Below, one piece after another: positions 12,701-25,600 of a stretch of DNA of 64,000 nt. The number at the start of each line of letters is the position of its first letter. The stretch's first letter is position 1. Made by a program: the position numbers and the translations under genes. The notes under the pieces are model-generated. The model did no database searches. It had not been told where the DNA came from and worked only from the letters and a program-made list of their open reading frames with translations. The DNA is from Tomocerus qinae (Eukaryota > Arthropoda > Collembola > Entomobryomorpha > Tomoceridae), in contig CM034549.1 of assembly GCA_020055645.1 (NCBI GenBank), forward strand, positions 23,147,930 to 23,211,929. Reading direction: 5' to 3'.

Positions 12701-15700
12701 TTCGAACCTAAAGCAATACAACAAAACTTTTAAAGCCATTGGCCATTGCACTCTTAACTGTAGAAAATGTAACAGGAAGCCCAGAAAATGCGCAGCTACC
12801 AATTTTCTTGAGAAGTAGCAATCAAACAATTTTCTTTACCACTTAGTAATTGATATTCTCTTAGATTATAATATTATGGGCTATATTTGTATATCCTAAG
12901 TAGCAATTATACATATAGTCACAACTTTTGTAAATACAATAACCTATATTATTTCATACAGACTCTAGTTGACCACAATCCGATGTCCATCACTCCCTGT
13001 CTCTACACAACATGGTATTACTAGTAATTGTAATGTTTCCGTCAGTGGAAACCAATACGTAAAATCAGTATTTAACTAAACATGAATTTCCCTAGACCCT
13101 TACATTATTTACAGTTCGATAAGCAGTGTAAACTGTCAAATGACTTTTTAAAGTCATGGATTGTGTGCTACAACTATTTGTTTAAGTTACAAAGTATGTC
13201 CCTGACCGAAATTGGGAAGCAAATATTAATACAGCGCATTGATAATCACACAAGTGCAACATGTCGATATTTTTGTCTACTTAATATTAATTCCTCATGC
13301 AATGGCCTTTGCTAAATCTGAAAAAATGTCTTATGAGGCAGACTAGGTATATATATACAGCCATAAGGAGGATATTAATGTTAATGCATTAAAGAATAAC
13401 TGATAAATAATTAATGTATATTTTTGTATAGCCAAATGTCATCTGGTGATTAGCAGTTTGACCCCATTGACCTCTCTTCCTAAGGCAATTAGTCTGTGTG
13501 AATTGCTAATGATAAACAAGATACCTAGCTGTTTTGATAAACATGATAAATCATTAATAGTGGGAACAAACACACTCTTAACGTGCGCAACGTGTAAGAA
13601 AGCTGAGCGTGCTTTTCATGTGAAGATACATGTGAAGTGGCATAATATATAAGAAGTGTAAACATGCATAAAAGCTTTCTTCAGGTGTGATATATTAAAA
13701 ATAGATACCACGAATGCGTGCGTCATTGTACTGTGATGCAAGAGTATAGCCGTGGTCAGGTTATCATAAAGTATGAAAGAGATAAAATAGAAGTACCTAT
13801 GTATGTACTTAGTATTTGTTATTCTAGCGTAGGTATATCTAAGTTTGAATGTACACTGTATTACATAGTATCTAATTTTGCATGCATAATGTAAACAAAC
13901 ATTGCTTAACTTATTGTTTATCTTCTTTGTCGGCTGGCGAACCATTTAACTTCCTCTTCAGCCAATTTTAATAATAATTTCTGTTCATTCTCGAAACAGA
14001 AATCATATCGACATACCTAATCTAATTCTGCGTATTTATGTACTTTAGCCTGTTTATTACTTCCTTTTTTTATTTTTATCCCCATTTCTCTGTGCATATA
14101 TAATACAACCGCCTGGCATATAGACAGTAAAGTGTTGACTATAACTAATCATATGCATGACATATGTGCAGATTTTTGGTTTTTTGCAAAGGATTTTCTG
14201 TAAATTATAAAATCACACTGCTTGGATAAAATACTTTATTTATTATCAGTACCTAGTCACCTCCAACCTCCTTTTTATACCTTTACATTTAAATTCCGAT
14301 CTAATTTATCAACTAGGTTCCGTATTGGATGTCTTTTAGATTGTTAGAATAAATAAAAATTAAAAATGCAATTATGTAAAGTGAGATAGTAATTTAGACA
14401 TACTATCTAACCATGTTCTTATGATATCTATTCACATTCCTTAATTCTGTGTGAGTCCTTTCCAATAATAGTAATCTAGCATGCCCATTAAGTGTTTCAA
14501 TTAGGTACCTAATATCTTAAATATACTGACATGAGTCATAGGCATTACTTGCTGTATTTAACAAAATGTACATGGTTTAGGCAGGCCGATATTATCTGTT
14601 TACAGAAATGAAAGGATAACTTCATATTGAGAAGCGAGAAATAGTTTTTTCAAATGAAACAAAAAAGAGCATTCTTCCAGCATGCATTTGAGTCATTATC
14701 AAGTTGCTAGAAGAATAGTAAGAGAGAGAAACCACCCGTACAGATTACAACTGTTGGATTTATATTTAGCTAATGACACCAACTGGAATACTACTTACTC
14801 CAGAAACACTCACGAAAGAGTAGCATATGTATGTACGTCTCTAAATACCACGTCTTATCTTTAGGCATATTTATTTATTATTACGGTCTGGTCACAGTCT
14901 CACAACAGCATGATGTCAAGCCAATGCATGCACTTGATGCATGTCGTTTACGTGTACCCAACTCAAACTAAGATTTTCAACAGAGCCTATTCACATATGT
15001 TACTCTGAACCCAACACTTAAAAATGCCTTTTTGGAACATCAAAGAAACATAAAATTCTGTACTTAGGACAAAATCGTCATTCCTATTCATGCATACTGT
15101 ATGTAAATGTATAAATGTCATCTTGTATGAAACCAAAACGTTTAATAATTGTTTGCAATTGATTTTGAGCTGAACTACCAAATGGAAATAAATACAAGAA
15201 TTATTACTGTACATTATTATACTGCAATGCAAGCAGAACATATGTAGGTTAAAATATTTCATTCACAATAAGGTGAATCAAGGAAAATGAAATATATCTG
15301 ATTCGTGATAAGTATATTTTGAATGAAGTACTTTATGACTAAGTGGAAATAAATATTACTCCAAATTATTTATTGGGGTATGTAAAAGAGATTGACATCT
15401 GGAATAGTAAAGTTAATATGTGTGTAAATGTGTAAAAAGCTATATGCATTGCCATGAAGTGCCAAAATTTCCCATTCATATGGAAGTAAAATTAAGAAAA
15501 GTGATGTAGATGAGTATAGAAAAGTATGGCAATAATGGACCAGCTAAAGACATTTTAAATAAACTTAAATATTTACTAGCATCGAGACAAAATTGTACAT
15601 CTTAACTAATGTAAATATAAGATAAATTAGTTCAGTGTAAAGAAGAAAAATGGTATGTGTATGTGATATACTGGGTTGTTGTAAAAGAGGGCTAAATATT

Positions 15701-15779
15701 ATAATATGGGTCTAGATAGAAAGATAGATAGATAGGGGATTGGAATTAGTATGCAGTGGACGTAGATCGACATTGAAGG
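6713..15779. other. Gene-poor interval between arrestin and fax
   Basis: About 9 kb without a convincing exon. The stretch at about 7640-7900 is purine-rich on the plus strand and could hold the arrestin first exon or promoter, but no donor could be assigned. The many short open frames have no family resemblance, normal stop density and no matching splice sites. I see no RNA gene, tandem array or inverted-repeat element. Confidence 0.5.
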
Positions 15780-16060
15780 AAGAAAGACAGAATTGATTTG
15801 AATGGAGTGAAGTGAGTCAGAGGGTGTAAGTAAAGTAAGTGAAGGCGCCAGCGAGTCCTAAGAGTGCAGGACAGGGCTCATCGTCATCGTCAGTGGCAAA
15901 GATGCACATTGAAAAGGAAAACAGAAGAGGGCAACATTTCCGTCCGTTCGGTGGATGTCGAAGCGCTCACCCTCCGACAACAAAATCCTCCAGCATTGGT
16001 TGATTCACCCCGTCAGGGCTGGACTTAAAGTTTGGCGTTGTTTGGGAGTTAGCATTTTAG
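15780..16060. other. GC-richer segment upstream of fax
   Basis: A local rise in G+C within AT-rich DNA, containing several GTAAGT-like words near 15828-15840. It could be a distal noncoding first exon or promoter of fax, about 1.8 kb upstream of the coding start, or an enhancer. A short GATA microsatellite precedes it at about 15717-15735. No protein is encoded. Confidence 0.25.
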
Positions 16061-17449
16061 CATAGCCGTGGATTTGTCTGTACGTATACATACATACATA
16101 AGTATACATGCTACACCAACCTTCCCGCACAATATTTTATGTATAATGCTCAACTGTAATCTGAACAAACGTGAACGCAACCGAATGTTAGGAGGAATTC
16201 TAGAGAGAGAACGCTTAAAAGTGGCACTCAGATAAGGTATAATATAATGCAAGAAATAGAATAGGATAGAAAAGGCAATGGCATCATTATGTCCTTTTCC
16301 CAACAGAAGCTAACTTAGTAAATCTATATATATACGAATGCATACAAGTAAATAACACACAAGTGTATAAAGGTCTACTTTACTGAGCAAGAGGCAAGTA
16401 CTACTAAGCTAAACAAACACAAGAATCGGTTTTCTAGGGTACTTTTTGCTTTAAACCTCATTTATATCTATCTATGTAGCTTATACATGCTTATATACAC
16501 TTCTCACTCACAATACCTTATGTACATACAATTCGAACAAAAAGTCTATATAAGTACATAATTCGATGTGATATAGAAAGAGAACAAAATTAGAGAGATC
16601 ACTACAGCATAATAATATTGCCCAAAAACCCCAATGGTAAGTAACTAGGGAGTAGTAGATAGAATAGTCGGTCAGTCCAATATCTTTCTATGCTGTATAT
16701 ACATAATAAAGTGTGTTTAGGTGGTTGCACATTATGCATTGCATTTTGCATTGAGTTAGAGTTGAGTGGACTTGGACTTGTTTGACGTTTAATGGTGTGT
16801 TTTCTTTGGACCGTGTCTGGCTGTTCGTTGTTGCGTTATCAGACTCTAAACTGAACGAACTGGAAATATTATTGTATAATATTTATAGGGGTACTACTGT
16901 TGTTAAACAGACCTTATACGTACATAGTCTCATTCTTGGTTCACACGTCCATATCTCTTGCTCTCTTCTTGGAGTAGTATAAAATAGTTTGGAATTCCTT
17001 ATACGCAGGAACCTAACAATTTAGGGACTCTTTATAGACATAACAAAGCTAGAGGAAAACAGAAGAGCTAATAATCGTAAATACGTGTATTTTACTTTAC
17101 TTAGAGGATATAATGGTAGCTAAGGTTAGCATTATTATTGGGTAGAGTTTTACACACATAAACACTTGGATATAAAAGATACATAGCTCAAAGAGTAAGT
17201 AAAGGGATAAGAGAATAGTATCAACAGCTACATACATACATAGAAGTTGGTATTGGTAGTGCATACATAGTAGAAGAGGAAGCCGGAGAGTATTATAATA
17301 GTTGGTCGTCTGTCTGAGTCTGAGGTTGTTGTGAGACGAGGAGTGCTGGAAATAATACAGGAGAGGACAGAAAAAGAGTGTGCATTTGATTTCTAGCTGG
17401 AGCTGGTGGTGCTGGAGTTTAGTAGTAGAGAGGCAGGCAGGGAAAGGAA

Positions 17450-17861
17450 AGGCAAGCATAAGCGAAGGAAATAGCAAAAGCGCCCGAACGAATCAAGTCA
17501 ACGGAGACAAGAGAGCGGAGAAGAACCAGACGTGACCAGACCAGCCATTCCTCCTTCTGACTTCTGTTCTTCTGAAAGTTCTGATTCTGTTGTGAGTCGT
17601 TCGTTTCTTCCTAGTAAGTAAAGCTTCTATCTATCTATTCTTTCTGTAAGACTCTCCTTTTCTCAACTGTCAAGTCAAGAAGCCATGGCAGGGTGAGCAA
17701 CATCCAAACTAAAAGTGTGAAACTGAATTTGTGTTCGTTTGTTGGTTCTTGTTCAAGAATTTTAGTGTTGCTAGCTGCATTCTTCTTCAGAGGGTTTTCC
17801 AATTCTATTGTTCTTGTGTCATCAGTTGTCATCTCACCGTTGACATTAGAAAATCGAACCA
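17450..17861 (+). promoter_or_regulatory. Probable fax 5' region and 5'UTR
   Basis: Purine-rich, relatively GC-rich sequence directly upstream of the fax start codon. An upstream ATG at 17684 opens a three-codon uORF (ATG GCA GGG TGA), and the same place could act as a splice donor (GCAGG/GTGAGC). Another donor-like GTAAGT follows CCTA near 17611. The transcription start cannot be fixed from sequence. Confidence 0.4.
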
Positions 17862-20800
17862 ATGTCTGCCGAAGTTGAGAACAAGAGTCTGGTAGAAGAA
17901 GAGAAGACGGCCGCTGTCGAGGAGAAGGAGACCAAGAAAGCCGAAGAAGCTACTACTCCTGAGAAAAAGGGAGCGGAGGAGCCGGTTGTTGAAGCCCCCC
18001 CTCCGCCACCGCCGGTCCGTGTCCACAAAACCGAATTTGAAAAGGATGTTGTGTACTTGTACCAGTTTTGCCGGACACCTCTTTTGCCATCCTTGAGTCC
18101 TTATTGTCTTAAAGTCGAGACTTGGTTGCGTCTCAATGGAATCAAGTATGAGGTACGCCATGCCCAATATTTATTTATTTTTCTAAGTATGCCAGAAAAT
18201 AATTAGAGCATTTATTATTTTTATTTTTACGATTTTCATTTATTTTTTTAATGGTTATGCTCATGTTGTTTCCCATATGGTTAATGTTGATGACACCAAA
18301 TAATGGGTGAATCACCCAGACGTAAATATTGTATTTACATTTACAATTCTAGCAATCAGTCTATAAAATTTTTATTTGTGCTAGATGAGTAATGTCAACG
18401 TCAACTTGTCAGCGTAATACACAGGCAAACGTTAGGCATAATTTAATAATTGTGAAAACTCATGGCTAAAGGCTGTCCCTGTCCGATTGTCCTAAATGCT
18501 CAGACATGCTACGAGTGCGTTTAGTTAGGATTTATTTAGCTATGGTATTATAGTAGTGCTAGTGATTAGTCATGTCTGTTCTGTCATCGTCATCCAACCC
18601 AGTTTAGTTTAATTGTGATTGTTTTAGACTTTGAGTCACGAAAATGTACGAAATCATTCGTAGATACTTGTAGTCAGGTATATTATAGTAGTGTAGTTTA
18701 GGTCATGTCTTTTAGTAGGCAAGGCAAGCATGGTTATGTAGAAACAAGCTAACTGCCCTGCCTGCCTGGTGGCTTTTTTCGATGAAATTCTATTCTATTG
18801 TAGTGCAAGCAAGTCAAGTCACTCGTTTTGTGCGAAATCTGTTTCGGTTTGCTAAGGCTTGACATGTTGGGTATAAATACATAGGACGAGTCCGCGATAT
18901 AATGCAACTTACTGTGCTATATGATTGTGTGTAATGTATGTATATGGTGTCCTATTACACGAAAGTATCCGTTTCGCAGGAGAAGCAGACTGGACTGGAG
19001 ATTGCTTTCAGGAAAGTTCACATCGCATTCATGCGTTGAGTGCAGTGTTCGGCTTATGTCAATATTAGTGAGCCTAGTGAGCCACACCCTGTCTACAAAA
19101 AGTAGGGAGCGTAGTACGGCTGGCTGTTGTACGTGTTCAGTACGTTCGCTCTATGCGAAGGGAAGTTTTCATGGTTTTACTGGAACATGGTTGTTGTGTT
19201 CTAGTAGAGCACAAGTGCACTTGAAACGGTTTCTTGTACGCCGAGTCAAGGAATATCGATCAAGGCTCGTCGAACCGAGTCGTCACCAACCACACATAGT
19301 GGGAGACTTGTACCATGTCTTATCATTGATTCCATGAAGATGCACTGCACATTCGTCTAGCCAGACCAACCAGGCAGATATTGATAATACCAAAAAGGCT
19401 TACTCTTCTTCTGGCTAGTTGCTAGCTACTACTTAAATTGCTTCTCAGTTATTATATAGCCGTCGACGATAGAATAAAATGAAAATTGAATTGCACTGTG
19501 CATCTTACGATGAGTGAGTGTATGGTGTGTATTGTATTGTATGCTATCTTTTAGATAATGATAACAAACCCTTCTCTCCTTTCCTAATGCCATGACTAAT
19601 GCTAAGTCGTTGAGTATATAGAGTTGAGATAATACACACCATTATCATATTATGATGTTCACTTACTTGTTGACTTGACATTAAGTTAACGTCATAGTCA
19701 TAGCCAATGCCATAGATCAACAGTTGATGTTTCGATACGAAAAAGAATAAAAGGGAGAGAAGGAAAAACACTTGAAGTAAAACAGGCAAGGCAGGCGTTA
19801 ATGCATACATTCTTGATTTAATGGTACTATTGTGGAAAGACTGGCTATTTATGTTCAGTCTTATCAAATCTGTAATCGCTCATATCTTACAAGTCATAAC
19901 TAACACCACGTAGTCACATAATTTTTTACATATGTATGTCGAGCTATGTGACTTCGTTTCGTATTTCTATTTTTCTAAGTCAGGCATGTCGAGCAATCAT
20001 TAAATCAATGCATATGTGTAGGGAAGGAGACAATGTTGGAAATGTTATTTTTATACTTACTTTCTTTAAGCTACTGTGCAAGCGGAGACAGATAGTTTGT
20101 GGAACTGTTAATGATGTAATTAATTATCTAATCTACAATGAATGCTTTATTTCTTAGAATGTGGATCATAAACTCAAGTTCAGATCGTCCAAAGGTCAAC
20201 TTCCATTTGTGGAATTAAATGGTGAGGAAATCGCTGACTCAGCTGTCATCATTTCCAAACTAAGTCAGCATTTTGGTGCTGATTTGGATGCTCAGCTCAC
20301 AAAGGAAGAGAAGAACTCATCTCATGCACTCGTATCGATGATAGAAAACCACCTTAATTGGGTGTACGTGTACTGGCGTGCTAAGAATCCGGCTATATGG
20401 ATAAAGGTACATTACAGATTATTTGATTGTTTCCATATTTATAGTTACGTATTATGAATAGAGAGGAAGACGAGAGAACAATAGGATTGAAACTGAATAT
20501 GGGTATTTATGAATTGCAGGGTGTAAAGCTCAGCCTTCAGCATGCATTGGGATCTCGTATTCCCAATGGTCTTTTGAATTTCGTCTTCAGAATGACTTAT
20601 GGACGGAAAGGAGGAAAGAAAGTCAAGGCACACGGCATGGGAGTTCATTCTCCCGAGGAAGTTTTTGAGTTTGGGAAACAGGATCTCACGGTACTTGAGG
20701 ACACTCTCGGAGACAAGCAGTTTTTCTTTGGGGAGAAGCCGACCACCGTAAGATTGCTATTAGAATAATAGGAGGAATATTACATTTTATTTGGTTGAAA

Positions 20801-21172
20801 GGCAGAGATCAAAGAAGCTTATGATGCGATTCTGTGATATTTCAGTTGGATGTGGTTGCCTTTGCTCACTTGAGTCAAATCGCGTTCGTGGACAAATGTG
20901 TGGACTACGATCTTAGGGATTGGATGACAGATAATTGTCCAAATCTGACGGGCTTCTTAGACCGCCTGAAAGAACGCAGCTTTCCGGATTGGGAAGAGAT
21001 TACGTCCACGTTGAAGATGAACACGCATATACCAGAACCAGAAGAAGAAAAGAAGGATGTTGAAAAGGAACCTAAAGAAAAAGAAGCAAACGAAAAGGAA
21101 GTCATCAAAGACGAGGGCAAAGAGAAAGATGAAAAAGAAGAGACTAAGAAGGAAGAGGAAGAGAGCAAGTAA
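17862..21172 (+). CDS. Failed axon connections homolog (Fax), 364 aa
   Basis: Exons 17862-18152, 20158-20406, 20520-20747 and 20846-21172, all phase 0. Family knowledge: Fax is a cytosolic protein with a metaxin/GST-like fold (thioredoxin-like N-lobe plus helical C-lobe). In Drosophila it is expressed on axons and was found as a dosage-sensitive enhancer of Abl mutants. Seen here: an acidic Lys/Glu-rich N-terminus (1-50), a run of six prolines near 50, the thioredoxin-like lobe from about 60 (YLYQFCRTPLLPSLSPYCLK), the KGQLPFVELNGEEIADSAVI signature, the GRKGGKKVKAHGMGVHS segment, FFFGEKPTTLDVVAFAHLSQ across the last intron, and a Lys/Glu tail of about 45 residues. The start is the first ATG in a frame that runs unbroken into the conserved lobe. 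Confidence 0.95.
18153..20157 (+). other. fax intron 1
   Basis: A 2.0-kb intron. Most is AT-rich, but 18921-19337 is GC-richer and holds an open frame of 138 codons on the plus strand. That frame resembles no family I know, and no clean splice sites join it in phase to fax. The rest holds nothing recognised. Confidence 0.5.
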
Positions 21173-21351
21173 TCAGTCCGTCGAGAACAGTTTTGGCTTT
21201 TGTTTTTCTCGTTGGCACTTAATATTATGTTGTCCTTTGCTGTTGCTGGGCTAATTTTACAAATATAATTTTAATTTTATTAAATAGTTTAACGAATCAT
21301 TGTGGTTGAGCACACCGTACGTATGCCATGGGCGTTGCTTCAGAACTTAAT

Positions 21352-21357
21352 AATAAA
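21352..21357 (+). terminator. Poly(A) signal of fax
   Basis: AATAAA 180 nt after the fax stop codon, the clearest plus-strand hexamer close to the stop. A 3'UTR of about 200 nt is inferred. Confidence 0.5.
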
Positions 21358-22628
21358 TTACTTACTTAGGTAGCTCTGTCTTCAGACTCTCTGCTCATAA
21401 AATGGATAGACTTTATTAAAGGTATTACGCTGCTATTTTTAGACTGTACTTTTGCCACTGGTTTGTGGTGGCAAGAGGCCTACTCAACAACTCAACTTAT
21501 CTGTGTGTTTTTAAATGAAGCGTTGTCAGTGTATTATTGTATGTTGTGTTAAGTTTTACTATGATAACATTTACCTATGAAAAACTGTTTTTATTAATAT
21601 TATTATTACTCTGCTGTTGTATTACTACCTATAGTCTGTGTCTGTACTCATATATATTATATTATTATAACATTTACATATAGTACTTTTATTATCACTT
21701 GTTTTTTACTTAATTTGTCACACTCACGGCGAATTTATTTTTAGTACTTCACTGAACTACCTAACTACTGTTCTTACTTAATTATTGATAGCAACAAGTC
21801 CTGTTAGTTATTTCTCTCAATGTTGGACCAAGATCTTTCTCATTATTGTAATTAAAATCTCAACTGGTACGGTAGACACAAACAAGTTATTATGTAGAGA
21901 GCATAATGTGCTAAGGTGTAGCTTTTGCTAAGCTTTTGTATATTTATACAGTTCTTGACAAAAAAGAAGAATGCTGCTTTTTGTATAATTATCTCGCAAT
22001 TAGAGTTTGATTGATGGGCAGGGCAACAATGAATGCATTTGCAATCCAATTTTACGAGTTCGAGTGCCGTAATTCCTACGATTGCATTAATTTTAATGGT
22101 GATTATTTTATTTTTATGAATATGTTAACCTTAACTTTACCAACTGCCTGATTCACTTCAATTTCAAATTTTCACACAGGCTTCTCGTTGCAATGTTAAC
22201 TAGTTCTAGTTGACTAGCTTGCATCCATGCATTTATAATAAATTATAATCCTCATACTTGTAACTTGTATGAAGCAAATCAACTCAATAAATCAATTCGT
22301 CAATACACCGTTCTGGAAGTGCGTTTTCTAAAATTTTACGTAGTAATTTATTTTTCTCTATCTTATTGTTTTGCACTTTGCATTTTACAAATACAAGATT
22401 CATCAATCACATACATCTGACATGACAATTTCTCTACACGTATCCACATTTTTACATCATTTCACTGTCAATTTTTAGATGTACACAAAAAATGTACGTA
22501 ATTAATCATAACGTACTATCGTCCGCACTTACACAGTTACATCGTCAATAAACGTTACACACAACAACATAAAATCTACCGTTAGCTAACAATTAATTCT
22601 TTAATAAGCTACTCTATCAATTTGATAT

Positions 22629-22634
22629 TTTATT
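22629..22634 (-). terminator. Poly(A) signal of fs(1)h long form
   Basis: AATAAA on the minus strand 46 nt past the stop. That is a short but possible 3'UTR. Another minus-strand hexamer occurs near 22347, so alternative ends are possible. Confidence 0.4.
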
Positions 22635-22679
22635 ATACACCTACTACAGTACATTATTATTGGATAAATTTTACGACTC

Positions 22680-25600
22680 TTATAAAACATTTTCCTCAAA
22701 TGCTGCTAGTAATTCCGACTGTAAATTCATGTCTATTTGGCCGGCCATCTGAAATAAAATCCCAAAAATTCATTTACATCAATATTTGTCGTCGAAGAAA
22801 ATCAATTTTACAATAATATTTTCAGTCTTTTCACTTACAGCCTCCCGGCGACGACGCTCTTGCTCCCGTTGCCTTTGTCTTTCTCTTTCCAATTTTTCAT
22901 TATCTACTGGACTACTGGCAGACGCTGGACTTGCGCTTAGGTGTTCCGAATTTCTACAAAAGTTTCAAACCATCATGCTTTCTTTTTCTTACACAACACA
23001 CAAAAGAATTAAAGAAAATCATTCCCAGCGTACGCTACGAATAAGTAAAAGGTAAGGAGGAAACCCTAAATTATATTTTGCTTTGTTCGGCACACTTTAT
23101 TACTACAGAATTGAAATCAAATTACTAAAGATATCATGTAGAACACACCACATCATAATAACATTTGTACAAATAAGTCTTTATTTCTACAAAGAGGAAA
23201 GATATAACTTTTCCATTGTCCAATTTCAGTTGTTTTATTAGATTTTCCAGGAAAGATAAATATTAGCATATGTAAGGAATCAATTTCTTGGAAACTGATA
23301 CACATAATTTCATTTTCTTCGAATGCTTATTGCAGTAAATAAATCTCACGCTCTTGCAGCTACTTGTTCCATTTAATTTAAATCTCCAATTACAATAATG
23401 TAGATATTATTGAGTTACATACACCATACAATACGTAAAACACGCTAGTTTTTTATTTCGATGGAAAGTAAATCCTTTCTCTGAAGAGAACAAAGACGCT
23501 ATAAATAGTTTTCACCTTTCCCCACAAGAACTTTGCTTTCTCGAGTGAAAGTTGAGGTGGTGTAAATACCAACTCCTCTAAAACTTTTATTTCTAAGTAG
23601 AGAGATTGAAAGCATAGGAATAAGTTTTATGCATCACTACCTACAATGATGTGAAACTAACTTATATGAGTGCCAGTAATGAATGAAATAAGAAGGAATG
23701 AAACAACTTGATATTTTATATTATCCTTCGAGTCTGGTGAAAGTTTTTGATTCGGTTGGGCAGTCACAATAAAACGTATGCCGAACAAAGTTAATATGAT
23801 TATGAAAAGCAGTGTGGCCTTCCTACTGGAGCCTTGTTTGATTGTAGACATTGTCATAATAGAAGTCAAAGGAGTAAACCAAAACAGATAACAAAGGAGT
23901 GAAGGTAAATTAATGAGACAGGTAAACGGAAAAACAAAAAAATACTTTATTTGGGCGCCTGGAGCGACTGGTTCAGTCATCATGGATTTTCTAGCTCTCT
24001 CCAAGGCATCTTCTTCTTCTCTTTGCTGCCTTTTCTCTTGTTCCAGACGTTGCCTCTCCCTTTCCACCTGCTCGCTTTGTCTCCGTCTAATTTCTTGTTG
24101 CTCGATCAGAGCTCGTTGCTTGTCAGCCTTTTCCTTTGCTTGTTTTTTGAATTGTTGAAAGGAATTCATAGCTACAGTAGATTTCCTACTACCCGGAGTA
24201 TTTCCACCAACACCGCCAGCACCTTGTGCCAATGATGACCACGAAGATGCATTTTTTATGTGCTGCATATTACGATCGCCCTGAGGTAAACGTTGAAACT
24301 TTAGCTATAATGCATTCCCTCTATTTCAATGGTATAAATATGTAAAAAATGCACCTATCCCTTACAAAAGGGAAATATTCTTACCACATTCTGATCTTTT
24401 GGGGAATCATTGAACATAGAAAGTTCCGCCTGATCTAACTGATTCATATTTTCGACTTGCAATGCTGTAAGTAAAACCGTTAAAGGAATTAAATATGCGC
24501 TATTCTTCAGGCTACAGTATAAAATAAATCGACCAAATCGAGAGTAAATCAAACCCTAACCATTCATCGACTCAACACTCGGACGCTCTTCCTTAACAAT
24601 AGGTTGCTGTTGAATGGGTTTATCAAAAATCTCTTCTGGCATAGCGGGGATGCTAGGAATCTCCTGTGAAATCGGGGTTGTGGTCGTAGATGTAATTCCC
24701 GTCTTACGGGCATTAGTAGGTGGCATACTGAGATTTCCATCCCCTTGAACACCGTTGTCCTTAAGAGACGGCTCAGGTGGTTTCGTCAAAATAGGTTTTC
24801 CAGTGTCAATAATGTCTAACAAAATTAACAAGTTACATTGCTGCTCTGGAGGATTTTTTGTGGGATTTGCAGTAGTAGGATTACAGTAATATATCACGAA
24901 GAAACAGACAGATCGTTGAGCTTTTTTACTAATTGTTACCTTGGCGGATCTGGATATTAGGTGGATTCGAATTTGAAATAGAATTTGCTGACGCTGGGAC
25001 TGGAGCTGGAACTGGAGTCACTGTCACTGGTGGAAATACTGGGCGAATAGGAGGAAGTTGAGACTGAGACTGACCTACGGGTTTACTTACTGCTCCATTA
25101 TTAAGTGATACGCCAGTTTGAGGTAATGGGTGGTTCGGCACAGGCAAAACCTGAACAAATAAATTATTTCCAATACCTCCGTGTTTTAAAGTCATCTTCC
25201 AGATATCTAACAATCTGTACATCTTTCATTCTCTACTAAGCTTAATTTTTAAAATATGATTTTAGGTAGTATAGTAGTGACGGAAAGAAATAAGATTGCT
25301 ATACTTCCTGAGACGGATTCTTATCCGGTCCGGCTCTCACCTTGATCGGTGACTTGCGATGCTGCTTTTCTGCAGAGGGGCCTAAAATACATGCAACAAC
25401 ATGGGTCAAGACAAAAGTCAGGTCAACACGGCAAATACTTACACCCATTGTCTTCAAGTATGTAGTTAACAAGTTCCGTTTTTGAATCTTTTAGTTAGCT
25501 ATAAAATGAAAAGTGGTCAAAATGTCAAGGACAGTTTTGACGCTGCATAGAGTGGGACTTTCCAGACTAATAGACTAGACACAGGGGGAGAATTATTTCA

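Larger units (their letters stand above)
21173..22679. other. 3' interval between convergent fax and fs(1)h
   Basis: The two genes end tail to tail, 1.5 kb apart. An AATAAA for fax lies at 21352-21357, and a minus-strand AATAAA for fs(1)h at 22629-22634. No other feature was seen. Confidence 0.6.

Noticed and set aside
13616..13945. 109-codon minus-strand frame
   Set aside because: Composition typical of AT-rich noncoding DNA, rich in Tyr, His, Ile and Cys; no motif and no splice context.
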